This document shows positions 1 through 9,168 of a DNA stretch of 37,104 nt, in pieces. Source of the stretch: Methylocucumis oryzae (GTDB lineage: Bacteria > Pseudomonadota > Gammaproteobacteria > Methylococcales > Methylomonadaceae). The stretch's first letter is position 1; each line of letters opens with the position of its first letter. The notes below the pieces were generated by a model. The model did no database searches. It was given only the letters and a program-made list of their open reading frames with translations, and had not been told where the DNA came from. The translations under genes were made by a program, and so were the position numbers. The stretch is taken from positions 1-37,104 of the forward strand of contig NZ_LAJX01000100.1 in NCBI RefSeq assembly GCF_000963695.1, written 5' to 3'.

Positions 1-10
1 AACTTAAGTA

Positions 11-110
11 GGAACAGGGCATTCAGAGCGCAGGACGCCGTAAATACATCCCTGTAGGCTTGGCGGCAGCATCCCTGCTGCCAACACCCGCGCTCTAAAC
101 GCCCTGTCCC
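11..110. repeat. MITE-like dispersed repeat, copy 1 (short form)
   Basis: A 100-bp element bounded by imperfect inverted ends (GGAACAGGGCATTCAGAGCG on the left, CGCTCTAAACGCCCTGTCCC on the right). It matches the reverse complement of 7676-7823 over most of its length, including the shared core CGTAAATACATCCCTGTAGG with one mismatch. It lacks about 48 bp of internal sequence present in the other copy. It carries no ORF of its own and ends about 55 bp before the rnfA start, so it lies in or near the rnf promoter region. Whether it is a MITE, a REP-like palindrome or an RNA-structured element cannot be told from two copies. Confidence 0.65.
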
Positions 111-165
111 GTATGGCATTGTCCCGCCTAAAGTGCATAGCCCAAACCCCTGCTAGGTAAGAATA

Positions 166-747
166 GTGAGCGAATATCTTCTTCTTTTAGTCGGTACCGC
201 GTTAGTGAATAACGTCGTCCTGGTCAAGTTTCTTGGCTTATGCCCTTTTATGGGTGTATCCAAAAAGCTGGATTCTGCTTTAAGCATGGGATTGGCAACT
301 ACGTTTGTACTGACCTTAGCCGCAATGACCAGTTGGCTGCTAGAGCATTACATCTTAGCGCCATTTAATATCCAGTTTTTACGCATTTTAGCCTTTATCC
401 TGGTGATTGCTGCTGTCGTGCAGTTTACTGAAATGGTGGTACATAAAACGTCACCGGTGCTCTATCAAATCCTAGGTATTTTCTTACCGCTCATTACGAC
501 TAACTGCGCAGTATTAGGCGTGGCGTTATTAAACGTGCAAGAACACTATGGCTTTGTGCAAAGTTTAATCTTCGGCTTTGGTTCAGCCCTAGGCTTTACC
601 TTAGTCATGGTGTTATTCGCCGGATTACGTGAACGCCTTGCTGTTATGGCAGTACCCACACTCTTTGCAGGAACGCCTATTGCGTTTATCACTGCTGGGA
701 TTTTATCGTTAGCCTTTATGGGTTTTGCTGGACTTTATACTAAATAA
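166..747 (+). CDS. rnfA: Rnf electron transport complex subunit RnfA
   Basis: Integral membrane subunit of the Rnf complex, which couples electron transfer between reduced ferredoxin and NAD(H) to ion movement across the inner membrane. At 193 aa it has the usual family length and six hydrophobic segments. The N-terminal [20 protein letters not shown] and the later [17 protein letters not shown] are the paired cysteine-containing half-helix motifs of RnfA/NqrE proteins. The start is GTG, preceded by a purine-rich AGGTAAG. It is the first gene of a tight rnfABCDGE operon, 12 bp before rnfB. The reading frame is intact. Function follows from the family; whether the pump moves Na+ or H+ cannot be read here. 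Confidence 0.96.
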   Translation: MSEYLLLLVGTALVNNVVLVKFLGLCPFMGVSKKLDSALSMGLATTFVLTLAAMTSWLLEHYILAPFNIQFLRILAFILVIAAVVQFTEMVVHKTSPVLYQILGIFLPLITTNCAVLGVALLNVQEHYGFVQSLIFGFGSALGFTLVMVLFAGLRERLAVMAVPTLFAGTPIAFITAGILSLAFMGFAGLYTK

Positions 748-759
748 AGAGGACTGAAC

Positions 760-1314
760 ATGTATGTTTTATCCGCTATCGTGAGTTTAACCTTATTAGG
801 GTTTTTCTTAGGTCTATTGCTCGCTATTGCTGGCAAATATTTAAAAGTGGAAAGCAGCCCGTTAGTTGACGAATTAGAGGCATTATTGCCTGGCTCGCAA
901 TGCGGACAATGCGGCTATCCGGGCTGTAGACCGGCTGCTGAAGCACTCGCAGAAGGCAAAGCACCGGCAACGGTTTGCCCACCGGGAGGTAGCGCGCTGG
1001 CAGAACAGCTAGCGACCATGTTAAATCTCGACTTAAACTTAAGCGATGTCAAAGAACCAGAAGCCTTAGTCGCTAGAGTGAGCGAAGACACGTGTACCGG
1101 TTGCACGCGTTGTTTCAAAGTATGCCCTACCGATGCGATTGTCGGTGCGCCTAAACAAATTCATGCGGTCGTCGCGGACGCGTGCATCGCCTGTAAGCGT
1201 TGTGTTGAAGTCTGTCCCACTGAATGCTTACAAATGCATCCTATCGAAGTCACATTGCGCAATTGGCGCTGGGCAAAACCGACCTTAGTGACTACCGAGG
1301 GGGCTTTATGTTAA
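760..1314 (+). CDS. rnfB: Rnf complex iron-sulfur subunit RnfB
   Basis: Membrane-anchored ferredoxin-like subunit that passes electrons within the Rnf complex. The N-terminal helix (about residues 3-25) anchors it. A 4Fe-4S domain with C48, C51, C56 and C73 follows, then two bacterial ferredoxin motifs, C112/C115/C118/C122 and C142/C145/C148/C152. Length is 184 aa, normal for gammaproteobacterial RnfB. The start ATG lies 8 bp after a GAGGA ribosome binding site. The 3' end overlaps rnfC by 7 bp, implying translational coupling. All cluster-binding cysteines are present, so the protein should be functional. Confidence 0.96.
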   Translation: MYVLSAIVSLTLLGFFLGLLLAIAGKYLKVESSPLVDELEALLPGSQCGQCGYPGCRPAAEALAEGKAPATVCPPGGSALAEQLATMLNLDLNLSDVKEPEALVARVSEDTCTGCTRCFKVCPTDAIVGAPKQIHAVVADACIACKRCVEVCPTECLQMHPIEVTLRNWRWAKPTLVTTEGALC

Positions 1315-2798
1315 ATCTATTCTCATCTAAGCCAAAAATTCGCGGCGGAGTTCATGCCGAAGAACATAAAGCCGAAACAGCACATCAACCTATTGTCAAA
1401 ACGTTTCCATTACCAAAAAAACTTTACATTCCACTACAACAACACGTAGGCAAGCCTGCTGAACCCTTAATACGCGTAGGCGACACCGTATTAAAAGGCC
1501 AGTTATTAGCGTATAGCCAAGGCATGATTTCAGCACCGGTTCATGCACCTAGCTCGGGGCTTATCGTCGATGTCAACGACTATCCAGCACCGCATCCTTC
1601 AGCGTTACCGATTCGCATGATTGTGTTGGAAACCGATGGTAAAGATCAATGGTGTGAAACCACGCCAGTCGATGACCCGTTTCAATTAATGCCAGAAGAT
1701 ATTAGCTTGCGTGTAGGTGCGGCGGGTATTGTTGGTTTAGGTGGCGCGGTGTTTCCAACAGCGGTCAAACTTAACATGGGACGGGAAAACCGTATTGATA
1801 CGTTGATTATCAATGGCGCCGAATGCGAACCGTATTTAAGTTGCGACGATAGGCTAATGCAAGAAAATGCTGAGCACATCATAGACGGTGTTCGTCTAAT
1901 GTTGCATGGTATGGAAACGCAATACGCCGTGGTCGCAATAGAAGACAATAAGCCCGCTGCTTTCCAAGCTATGCATGCGGCTGCGTCAGCTTTTGCTAAC
2001 ATTAAAGTCATGCAAATTCCCACTCGTTATCCTATGGGCTGGGATAGGCAGCTCATAGGCTATGTCACGGGACGTGAAGTACCGGTAGGCAGCCGCTCTT
2101 CCGAAGTCGGTGTGACGATTCACAATATAGGCACTGCGTATGCGACGCATAATGCCATTCGACATGGTAAGGCCTTAGTCAGCCGGGTCGTGACGGTATC
2201 GGGTGGCGCGGTCGGTAAACCTATGAATGTTGAAGTCCCGATAGGCACATTAATGAGCGAAGTATTGGCTTTTTGTGAAGTCGATACCGATAAAACGGCA
2301 CGCATTATTATGGGCGGCCCTATGATGGGCGATTCGCTACCGCATAGCGGCGTACCTACCGTCAAAGCGACCAGTGGCGTGTTAGCGCTGACGGCCGCAG
2401 AAATTAGAAATACTCAAGAGCAGCCGTGTATTCGGTGTGCAAGTTGCGTCACGGTATGTCCAGCTGGCTTAAGACCGCTAGACATGGCTAATCATATCCG
2501 CGTTAATCAATTAGATTCAGCCGTTGATATAGGTTTAAAAGATTGCATAAGCTGCGGCTGCTGTTCGTACATTTGTCCGTCCAATATTCCACTAGTACAT
2601 TATTTCAAATACGCCGCCGGTGAAGTTGCCGCACGACAACAAGCCCAACATAAATCAGAACAAACTAAAAAGCTGATGGAAGCGCGTAACGCTCGTTTAG
2701 AGCGCATCGCCGAACAACAGCGCTTGGACGAAGAAGCTCGCGCAACGGCAAAGCGCGAACGTGAGCGCTTACAAGCCGAACAAACGGAGGTTGCATGA
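1308..2798 (+). CDS. rnfC: Rnf complex NADH-binding subunit RnfC
   Basis: Peripheral flavoprotein that exchanges electrons with NAD(H). The glycine-rich nucleotide/FMN motif GIVGLGGAVFPTAVKL lies at about residues 140-155. Two 4Fe-4S motifs follow at C374/C377/C380/C384 and C413/C416/C419/C423. The C-terminus (about 430-496) is a charged, coiled-coil-like alanine/glutamate/arginine tail, short compared with the long repeats of some enteric RnfC proteins. I chose ATG 1308 (MLNLFSSKP, 496 aa) over an upstream in-frame start at 1224, because it sits at the rnfB stop behind a GAGGGGG sequence and matches the family N-terminus. It overlaps rnfD by 4 bp (ATGA). Confidence 0.95.
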   Translation: MLNLFSSKPKIRGGVHAEEHKAETAHQPIVKTFPLPKKLYIPLQQHVGKPAEPLIRVGDTVLKGQLLAYSQGMISAPVHAPSSGLIVDVNDYPAPHPSALPIRMIVLETDGKDQWCETTPVDDPFQLMPEDISLRVGAAGIVGLGGAVFPTAVKLNMGRENRIDTLIINGAECEPYLSCDDRLMQENAEHIIDGVRLMLHGMETQYAVVAIEDNKPAAFQAMHAAASAFANIKVMQIPTRYPMGWDRQLIGYVTGREVPVGSRSSEVGVTIHNIGTAYATHNAIRHGKALVSRVVTVSGGAVGKPMNVEVPIGTLMSEVLAFCEVDTDKTARIIMGGPMMGDSLPHSGVPTVKATSGVLALTAAEIRNTQEQPCIRCASCVTVCPAGLRPLDMANHIRVNQLDSAVDIGLKDCISCGCCSYICPSNIPLVHYFKYAAGEVAARQQAQHKSEQTKKLMEARNARLERIAEQQRLDEEARATAKRERERLQAEQTEVA

Positions 2799-3868
2799 TT
2801 AGCTATCAAAAACCCAGTAGCGGTGCGCACATAGGCGCAAATAAAACCGTTAGCCAAATCATGTGGCAAGTGGTATTGGCGTTGATGCCCGCCACGGCGT
2901 TTGGCTTATGGTTGTTTGGCTGGCCTGCTTGGCATACCTTTTTATTAACAGTAGCGGCAGCGCTTTTTTTTGAGGCATTTTGCTTACGTTTGCAAAACAA
3001 AGCCGTTAAACCTGCGCTCATGGATTGCTCAGCCTTAGTTACCGGCTGGTTATTAGCAATGAGCTTGCCACCGTGGTCACCTTGGTGGTTATGCGTAACC
3101 GGCTCGGCACTGGCGATTATCTTAGGCAAACATGTTTATGGTGGCTTGGGACAAAATCTATTTAATCCTGCCATGTTAGCGCGTGTGGCGCTATTGATTT
3201 CATTTCCGGTAGAAATGACTACTTGGCCTAATATCTCACCATTATTCTTTTCTGCCTCACCGGGTCTGGTTGAAAGTTGGCATATTACGTTATCAGGCAT
3301 TGCTCAGCCCGATGCCGTAACTGGTGCAACAACACTAGGCTATATTAAAACTGAATTCTCACAAAACCACGTCTTATCAGAGATTTTGCAGGACTATTCT
3401 GCGATATTGAACTTCATAGGCTGGACACGCGGCAGTTTAGGCGAAACCTCAACGCTGTTAATCGCCTTAGGCGGGCTCTGGTTAATCAAACAAAACATTA
3501 TCCGCTGGCATATTCCCGTGTCGTTACTTGCGTCCGTTGCTGTATTAGCGAGTATCTTTCATCTATCAGACAGCGAACACTATGTAAGCCCGTTTTTACA
3601 GTTAAATTCGGGCGCGTTAATGCTTATTGCATTTTTTATTGCCACCGATTATGTGACATCGCCGAATACCCCAATGGGACAAATCGTCTTTGGTAGTGGT
3701 TGTGGTGTATTAATTTTTGTGATTCGCACCTGGGGTGCCTATCCGGAAGGCGCAGGCTTTGCCGTGTTATTAATGAATTCGGCGACACCGCTGATTGATT
3801 ATTACATCAAACCACGTATTTACGGACGTGACCGCAAAGGCAAACCTTTAGAAATTCCTAAAGCTTAA
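2795..3868 (+). CDS. rnfD: Rnf complex membrane subunit RnfD
   Basis: Integral membrane flavoprotein of the Rnf complex, 357 aa, with many hydrophobic helices. The covalent FMN site is visible as DAVTGATT (residues 173-180), so Thr179 is the probable FMN-phosphothreonine; the more usual SGAT has become TGAT, a conservative change. The conserved GGLGQNLFNPAM segment lies at about 116-127. The ATG overlaps the rnfC stop. The reading frame is intact and the next gene, rnfG, begins 15 bp later behind a purine-rich sequence. Confidence 0.95.
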   Translation: MISYQKPSSGAHIGANKTVSQIMWQVVLALMPATAFGLWLFGWPAWHTFLLTVAAALFFEAFCLRLQNKAVKPALMDCSALVTGWLLAMSLPPWSPWWLCVTGSALAIILGKHVYGGLGQNLFNPAMLARVALLISFPVEMTTWPNISPLFFSASPGLVESWHITLSGIAQPDAVTGATTLGYIKTEFSQNHVLSEILQDYSAILNFIGWTRGSLGETSTLLIALGGLWLIKQNIIRWHIPVSLLASVAVLASIFHLSDSEHYVSPFLQLNSGALMLIAFFIATDYVTSPNTPMGQIVFGSGCGVLIFVIRTWGAYPEGAGFAVLLMNSATPLIDYYIKPRIYGRDRKGKPLEIPKA

Positions 3869-3883
3869 CGGCGAGAGCAGACC

Positions 3884-4594
3884 ATGACACAAGATACAGA
3901 ATGGCTTAAGCAGGTTAAGACGTTAAGCGATAAGACCTTAGTTTGGTTAAAAGCGTGGTTAGCACCCGAACATTTAGCGGGACTTAGACCCACGTTAAAG
4001 TTTCAAACTGGCGTATTAGCAGGGTTTGCGCTTATGGCTAGCGTGTTACTCGGCGTTACCAATTGCAGCACTGAATCCACAATACAACAACGTTTAAACG
4101 AAGATTTAAAACACACCTTAGCTGAAGTCATTCCCGCTGAGTTATACGATAACGATTTATTGTCTGATACGACAACGATTGCCTCAGCTGAATACAATAT
4201 CGCTGCCGATGAAACCTTAGTTTACTTAGCGAAAAAATCCGGGCAAGTCACCGCTGTTGCGTTTAAGTTTACCGCGCCTGACGGTTACTCTGGTGCGATT
4301 AACATGATTATCGGCATAGATAAAGACGGCAATGTCTTAGGAGTACGCGTGTTAAGCCATAAAGAAACGCCTGGCTTAGGCGATAAAATCGAAACCAGTA
4401 AATCTAACTGGATTTTAGCGTTTGTCGGCAAATCACTAGCCAAGCTAACACCTAGCCAGTGGGCTGTTAAAAAAGACGGAGGCGAATTTGACCAATTTGC
4501 CGGTGCGACGATTACCCCACGTAAAACCGTACAAGCAATTTATCGCAGCTTGCAACTCTTTAAAGCACATCAAGCGCAGTTAACCCTGCAATGA
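3884..4594 (+). CDS. rnfG: Rnf complex FMN-binding subunit RnfG
   Basis: Periplasmic FMN-carrying subunit anchored by one N-terminal helix (about residues 39-60). The flavinylation motif is AGATIT at 206-211, with Thr211 the probable covalent FMN attachment residue. The family GYSGAINMIIGID and HKETPGLGDKI segments are also clear. The 236-aa protein has about 38 cytoplasmic residues before the membrane helix (WLKQVKTLSDKTLVWLKAWL), longer than the few residues seen in many RnfG proteins. There is no better internal ATG before the helix. rnfE follows 7 bp downstream. Covalent attachment would need the ApbE flavin transferase, which is not in this window. Confidence 0.94.
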   Translation: MTQDTEWLKQVKTLSDKTLVWLKAWLAPEHLAGLRPTLKFQTGVLAGFALMASVLLGVTNCSTESTIQQRLNEDLKHTLAEVIPAELYDNDLLSDTTTIASAEYNIAADETLVYLAKKSGQVTAVAFKFTAPDGYSGAINMIIGIDKDGNVLGVRVLSHKETPGLGDKIETSKSNWILAFVGKSLAKLTPSQWAVKKDGGEFDQFAGATITPRKTVQAIYRSLQLFKAHQAQLTLQ

Positions 4595-4601
4595 GGCGAC
4601 T

Positions 4602-5304
4602 ATGGCGTTATCAGAAACCTATAAAAAAATCGCAGCTGATGGTATTTGGCATAATAATATCGTTTTTAGCCAAAACTTAGCGTTATGCCCGTTACTTGCC
4701 GTCACAGGAACGGCCACTAATGGTTTAGGCATGGGATTAGCCACCTTAGTCGTTATGATAGCGTCGAATGGCTTAATTTCCGTAGCCAGGCATTTAATCC
4801 CGAATGAAATTCGTATCCCTATTTTTGTGTTACTCATCGCAGCGTTAGTAACACTCGTCGATATTTTAATGAATGCTTGGGCGCATGAACTCTATAAAGT
4901 TTTAGGCTTATTTATCGCACTTATCGTGACTAACTGTGCGCTATTAGGTCGAGCTGAAGCCTTTGCATCTAAGCAAGCGGTGAAGCCCGCCTTATGGGAT
5001 GGTTTAATGATGGGGCTAGGCTTTACCTTAGTTTTAGTCGCATTAGGCGCAACGCGCGAAATCTTAGCCAGCGGTACATTATTTGCCAATGCCTCAGTAC
5101 TACTCGGCTCATCGTTTAAGTTCTTAGAAATAACCGTCATTCCCAATTACCAAGGTTTTTTATTAATGGCGCTACCACCGGGCGGTTTTATCATGTTAGC
5201 TTTTTTTAATCGTTGGTAAACGCATCATCGATCAAAAACTAGCCCAGCACAAACCTATTACAGTAGCGACTACCCCTGTATCCGAAGCTGAAGAACCCAT
5301 TTGA
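4602..5304 (+). CDS. rnfE: Rnf complex membrane subunit RnfE (one-base frameshift near C-terminus)
   Basis: Integral membrane subunit paralogous to RnfA. The paired motifs are NIVFSQNLALCPLLAVT near the N-terminus and LFIALIVTNCALLGRAEAFA in the middle. The frame is broken in a run of seven T at 5201-5207, giving a premature stop at 5217-5219. Removing one T restores the expected ending (AFLIVGKRIIDQKLAQHKP and onward) to the stop at 5302-5304, about 233 aa in total. The homopolymer position and good downstream coding sense point to a sequencing error. It is the last rnf gene of the operon, followed at once by rnfH. Confidence 0.9.
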
Positions 5305-5320
5305 AAACAAGGAGTTTATT

Positions 5321-5581
5321 ATGAACGTAGGCGTATGTTATGCGGAAATGGATAGACAATTGTGGATGCGTTTAGAAGTCCCTGACGACAGCACGATTGA
5401 ACAAGCAATTAGCTTATCTGGTGTGTTAGCCATGTATCCAGACATTAATTTAGCTCAACAAAAAGTAGGCATTTTCGGTAAGATACAAAGCTTAGACACG
5501 CCTGTGAAAGAAGGCGATAGAGTGGAAATTTACCGACCTATTACGGCTGACCCGCAACAAGTTAAACGCCGCAGACGCTAA
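5321..5581 (+). CDS. rnfH: RnfH family protein (UPF0125)
   Basis: A small 86-aa protein of the RnfH/UPF0125 family, which has a ubiquitin-like beta-grasp fold. The MNVGVCYAEMDRQLWMRLEV opening, the QKVGIFGK segment and the EGDRVEIYRPI segment with a basic end (KRRRR) are typical. A good AAGGAG ribosome binding site precedes the ATG. RnfH often travels with rnf operons or with ratA/smpB; its role is unproven. Here it directly follows rnfE by 16 bp and precedes bfd by 14 bp, so it is probably in the same transcript. Confidence 0.88.
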   Translation: MNVGVCYAEMDRQLWMRLEVPDDSTIEQAISLSGVLAMYPDINLAQQKVGIFGKIQSLDTPVKEGDRVEIYRPITADPQQVKRRRR

Positions 5582-5595
5582 GCAAGGAGAGCTTT

Positions 5596-5790
5596 ATGTA
5601 TATATGCGTTTGTAAAGCCGTTACCGACGGTCAAATTGTTAAAGCCATAGAAAACGGAGCATGTACGCGTAAACATTTAACCCAATGTTTAGGCGTAGGC
5701 AAAGATTGCGGTAAGTGCAATAAAGAAGTCAGCAGTTTATTACAACAAACCTTATGTCAAACCGATTACGCGCTACCGGCGTTTTCCTAA
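5596..5790 (+). CDS. bfd: Bacterioferritin-associated ferredoxin Bfd
   Basis: A 64-aa 2Fe-2S protein that binds bacterioferritin and supplies electrons to reduce and release stored iron. The four cluster ligands are seen as C4, C6, C38 and C41, the spacing of characterised Bfd proteins. AAGGAG lies just upstream of the ATG. It sits between rnfH and bfr, so iron mobilisation is encoded next to a ferredoxin-linked respiratory complex. Low-iron induction of bfd is known in other bacteria, but I could not identify a Fur box here. Confidence 0.93.
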   Translation: MYICVCKAVTDGQIVKAIENGACTRKHLTQCLGVGKDCGKCNKEVSSLLQQTLCQTDYALPAFS

Positions 5791-5833
5791 GACATCTCAC
5801 CTCGCTTACGAGATAACACACCATTAGGATTTT

Positions 5834-6305
5834 ATGAAAGGCGATAGCAAAGTTATTGAATACTTAAACAAAATTTTAGAAAACGAATTAACGGCCATCA
5901 ATCAATATTTTTTACATGCGCGCATGTTTAAAAAACTGGGGACTTAAAAAACTCAATGAAAAAGAGTATCACGAGTCCATTGATGAAATGAAACACGCCG
6001 ACAAAATCATCGAACGCATTTTATTCTTAGAAGGTTTACCTAACTTGCAGAGTCTAGGTAAGTTGATGATAGGTGAAAACACGCAAGAAATGCTAAGCTG
6101 CGATTTAAAACTAGAATACCTTGCGCTACCCGATTTAAAACAAGCGATTGCTTATTGCGAAACCGTTAGCGATTTTGTTACCCGTGATTTACTCAATGAT
6201 ATTTTAGAGTCAGAAGAAGAGCATATCGACTGGCTGGAAACCCAACTAGAACTGATAGAAAAAATTGGTCTCCCTAACTATCTGCAAGCGCAAATGGAAG
6301 AGTAA
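5834..6305 (+). CDS. bfr: Bacterioferritin (one-base frameshift near N-terminus)
   Basis: Haem-containing ferritin that oxidises Fe(II) and stores iron in a 24-mer shell. The start ATG at 5834 opens [20 protein letters not shown], nearly identical to E. coli Bfr. A run of six A at 5929-5934 shifts the frame; with five A the protein reads [19 protein letters not shown] and runs to the stop at 6303-6305, about 156 aa. Ferroxidase ligands Glu18, Glu51 and His54 and haem ligand Met52 are present in the reconstructed sequence. The EEHIDWLE motif near the C-terminus supplies further metal ligands. The break is most likely a sequencing error. Confidence 0.92.
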
Positions 6306-6317
6306 TTTTCCGATAAT

Positions 6318-6349
6318 GTCCTGATACTAAAATACTTAGGTATCAGGAC
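6318..6349 (+). terminator. Hairpin after bfr, possible terminator
   Basis: A perfect 10-bp stem (GTCCTGATAC at 6318-6327 with GTATCAGGAC at 6340-6349) and a 12-base loop lies 12 bp after the bfr stop. There is no U-tract after it, so it may be an mRNA-stabilising or Rho-dependent structure rather than an intrinsic terminator. Confidence 0.4.
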
Positions 6350-6509
6350 TCGCCCTACCTACCCTCTTATAAGCCTGTTATACACTTGGCAAAACAAACA
6401 CTCGCTGATATTAAAGAATACAGCGATGTCTTTTAACTAATCATTCCACACTCTCCCTTTTTTACCACAACGTTGTTCATCTGCTTTTACTAACTAAGAG
6501 AGGTATCAA

Positions 6510-7609
6510 ATGAAATAGGCGTACCTAAGGAAATTAAGGATCAAGAGGGGCGTGTTGGCATTACACCTGCTGGCGTGTCAACATTAATTGCCCAAGGGCA
6601 TGAAGTCAACATAGAAACCGGCGCCGGTATATACGCTGGATTTAGTAACGAACAGTATAGTGATGCTGGAGCTCGTTTAGTTTCAGCCAGCGACGCTTGG
6701 CAATGCGAACTTGTCGTTAAAGTCAAAGAGCCATTACCCAGCGAATATGTTTTTTTAGATCAACAAATGGTCTTTACTTTTTTCCATTTAGCAGGCGTTG
6801 ACCCTAATTTAACAACAACGCTTTTAAGCAATGGTACTACAGCGATTGCTTACGAAACGTTAACTGACCAACAAGGGCGCTTACCGCTTCTAGCCCCTAT
6901 GAGTGCGATAGCAGGCAATATGTCGGCATTAGTCGGTAATTATTATTTAGCGAAATTTAATGGTGGCAAAGGCGTACAATTAGGCAATGTTTTAGGTAAA
7001 CGCCACGGTAAAGTCGTAGTAGTAGGTGACGGTATTGTCGGCCAACATGCAGCAAAAACCGCATCTGGCATGGGAGCAAACGTTTTTATTGCAGGTATTG
7101 ATACCGAGCACATGGCGAACCTTAAGTCACACGCTCTTGCCGACGCTGAGTTTTTTCTTTCTACCCCAGAAAACCTAACTGCTCATTTACAAGATACCGA
7201 TTTACTTATCGGAGCGGTACTAGCACGAGGTGCCCATGCGCCAAAACTGATTAGTGATGCAATGATAGGCACTATGCAACCAGGTTCAGTTGCAGTAGAT
7301 GTCAGTATTGACCAAGGCGGCTGTTTTAGCAGTTCAAAACCAACCTCACACTCAGCGCCCGTTTTTGTTAAACACGATGTCATTCACTATTGTGTGACTA
7401 ATATGCCAGGCGCCTATCCTAGAACAGCAACATTGGCTTTAATGGACGCCACACTGCCTTATATTGTCAAAATAGCTAATGCCGGTAAGTCCAGGCTATT
7501 GCAAGACGCTGAATTACTCTCAGCGATTAATACCTTCGATGGACGATTGACGTTGAAACCGGTAGCTGAAGCGCTAAATCGTTTAGCTGACTACCAGCCT
7601 TTTGAGTAA
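6510..7609 (+). CDS. ald: Alanine dehydrogenase (one-base deletion at codon 3)
   Basis: NAD-dependent enzyme converting L-alanine to pyruvate, ammonia and NADH. A good AGAGAGG site precedes ATG 6510, but ATG AAA is followed by TAG. Adding one A to the A run at 6513-6515 gives MKIGVPKEIKDQEGRVGITP, the classic family N-terminus, and the frame is then open to 7609 (about 366 aa). Visible motifs are VKVKEP (catalytic Lys about 73), FFHLAG (His about 93), the Rossmann loop GDGIVGQHAAK and NMPGAYPRTAT. The alternative, translation from an internal start, would remove the N-terminal substrate-binding segment. An intrinsic terminator follows at once. Confidence 0.92.
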
Positions 7610-7620
7610 ATAATGAGATG

Positions 7621-7657
7621 CTCGTAGAGTTACACCGTCGCTCTACGAGTATTTTTT
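7621..7657 (+). terminator. Intrinsic terminator of ald
   Basis: A perfect 9-bp stem, CTCGTAGAG (7621-7629) with CTCTACGAG (7641-7649), is followed by TATTTTTT. It starts 11 bp after the ald stop codon. Confidence 0.85.
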
Positions 7658-7675
7658 GGGCTACACACTTTAGTA

Positions 7676-7823
7676 GGGACAGGGTATTCAAAGTGCAGGT
7701 GTTGGCAGCAGGGATACTGCGGCCAAGCCTACAGGGATGTATTCACGGCGTCCTCGGCAACTGCTCCTGCGTTACCCTACTACACGCCATCCCTAGCGTT
7801 ATGCGCTCTGAATCCCCTGTCCC
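7676..7823. repeat. MITE-like dispersed repeat, copy 2 (long form, inverted)
   Basis: A 148-bp element between the convergent ald and clpX genes, in the opposite orientation to the copy at 11-110. Its ends are inverted repeats: GGGACAGGGTATTCAAAGTG on the left and CGCTCTGAATCCCCTGTCCC on the right. Relative to copy 1 it has about 48 extra internal bases (roughly 7754-7801). An apparent 83-codon frame across 7618-7869 is an accident of this element and the neighbouring terminator, with no protein-like character. Confidence 0.65.
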
Positions 7824-7857
7824 GCCTTACGTTGGTAGCCTATTTTTGGCAGGTTCT

Positions 7858-9131
7858 TTACGCTTTTAGTTCAGACTTTTTATCCGAACCATAGACTAAA
7901 TAAGGTTCGCTATGACCTAAAATAACACTTTCATCAACGACTACTTTACAAATATTATCTGATGAAGGCAGCTCGTACATCGTGTTTAATAATACGTTCT
8001 CAACAATGGTTCTAAGGCCACGCGCTCCGGTCTTTCTTTCCATACATTTACGTGCGACCGCACCTAATGAATCATCCCTAAACTCAAGCTCAGCGCCTTC
8101 CATTTCAAATAATTGCCGATATTGCTTAACTAAGGCGTTTTTTAGGCTCAGTTAAGATTTTAATGAGCGCTTGTTCATCTAATTCTTCCAGCGTCGCAAC
8201 GATAGGTAAACGACCGACGAACTCTGGGATTAAACCGTATTTAATTAAATCTTCTGCTTCAACTTCAGCAAATAACTGACCGATATTTTTCTCTTCATCT
8301 TTTGTTTTGACTTCTGCAGAAAAACCTATGCCGCCTTTCTCTGAACGTGCTTTAATGATTTTTATCTAAGCCCGCAAACGCACCGCCGACGATAAATAAA
8401 ATATTAGCGGTATTAACCTGCAAAAACTCTTGTTGAGGATGTTTACGTCCGCCTTGTGGTGGTACCGATGCAACCGTCCCTTCGATAAGCTTCAACAAAG
8501 CCTGTTGTACGCCTTCGCCTGAAACATCACGTGTAATCGATGGGTTATCCGATTTTCTTGAAATCTTATCTATTTCATCGATATAAACGATACCCGTTTC
8601 GGCTTTCTCAACGTCGTAATCGCATTTTTGCAAGATTTTTTGGATGATATTTTCAACATCTTCACCGACATAACCCGCTTCGGTTAGCGTAGTCGCATCG
8701 GCAATAGTAAACGGTACGTCTAATAATCTCGCTAGCGTTTCGGCTAATAAGGTTTTACCCGAGCCGGTTGGCCCTATCAGTAAAATATTACTTTTTGCAA
8801 TTTCGACACCGTCTCGCTTGGTCTTAGTTCGTAAGCGCTTGTAATGATTATAAACCGCAACAGCAAGAATCTTTTTAGCCCGTTCCTGACCAATTACATA
8901 AGCATCTAGCTCTTCTTTAATCTCTTTAGGCTTAGGTAGTCGATCACTAGAAAAACCAATACTCTCGTTCTGTAATTCGTCTTTGATGATGTCATTACAC
9001 AATTCAACGCATTCATCACAAACGTATACTGAGGGTCCTGCAATGAGCTTACGAACCTCGTGTTGGCTTTTATTGCAAAACGAGCAATAAAGCAACCTAT
9101 CGTCGTCTCTGCCGTTTTTATCATTACTCAT
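7858..9131 (-). CDS. clpX: ATP-dependent Clp protease ATP-binding subunit ClpX (two one-base frameshifts)
   Basis: AAA+ unfoldase that feeds substrates to ClpP. In order: the N-terminal zinc domain with C16, C19, C38 and C41; Walker A GPTGSGKT at 120-127; Walker B IVYIDEID with D185/E186; and the C-terminal small AAA domain with [15 protein letters not shown]. The frame breaks twice, each time at one extra base in a T run on the + strand: 8359-8363 (just after GGAFAGLDK) and 8138-8143 (in the [18 protein letters not shown] stretch). With both corrected the protein is about 423 aa, the normal length. Two homopolymer breaks in an otherwise well-conserved core gene indicate sequence errors. The ATG follows a GGGAG site 37 bp after clpP. 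Confidence 0.92.
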
Positions 9132-9168
9132 ACTTAACTCCCGCGCGACGGTGTCACTAATAATACGG

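Noticed and set aside
7618-7869. An 83-codon open frame downstream of ald
   Set aside because: It spans the ald terminator and the MITE-like repeat and has no protein-like features.
7858-9131. clpX as a true pseudogene
   Set aside because: Both breaks are in homopolymers, no other damage is visible, and ClpX is rarely lost while ClpP is intact.
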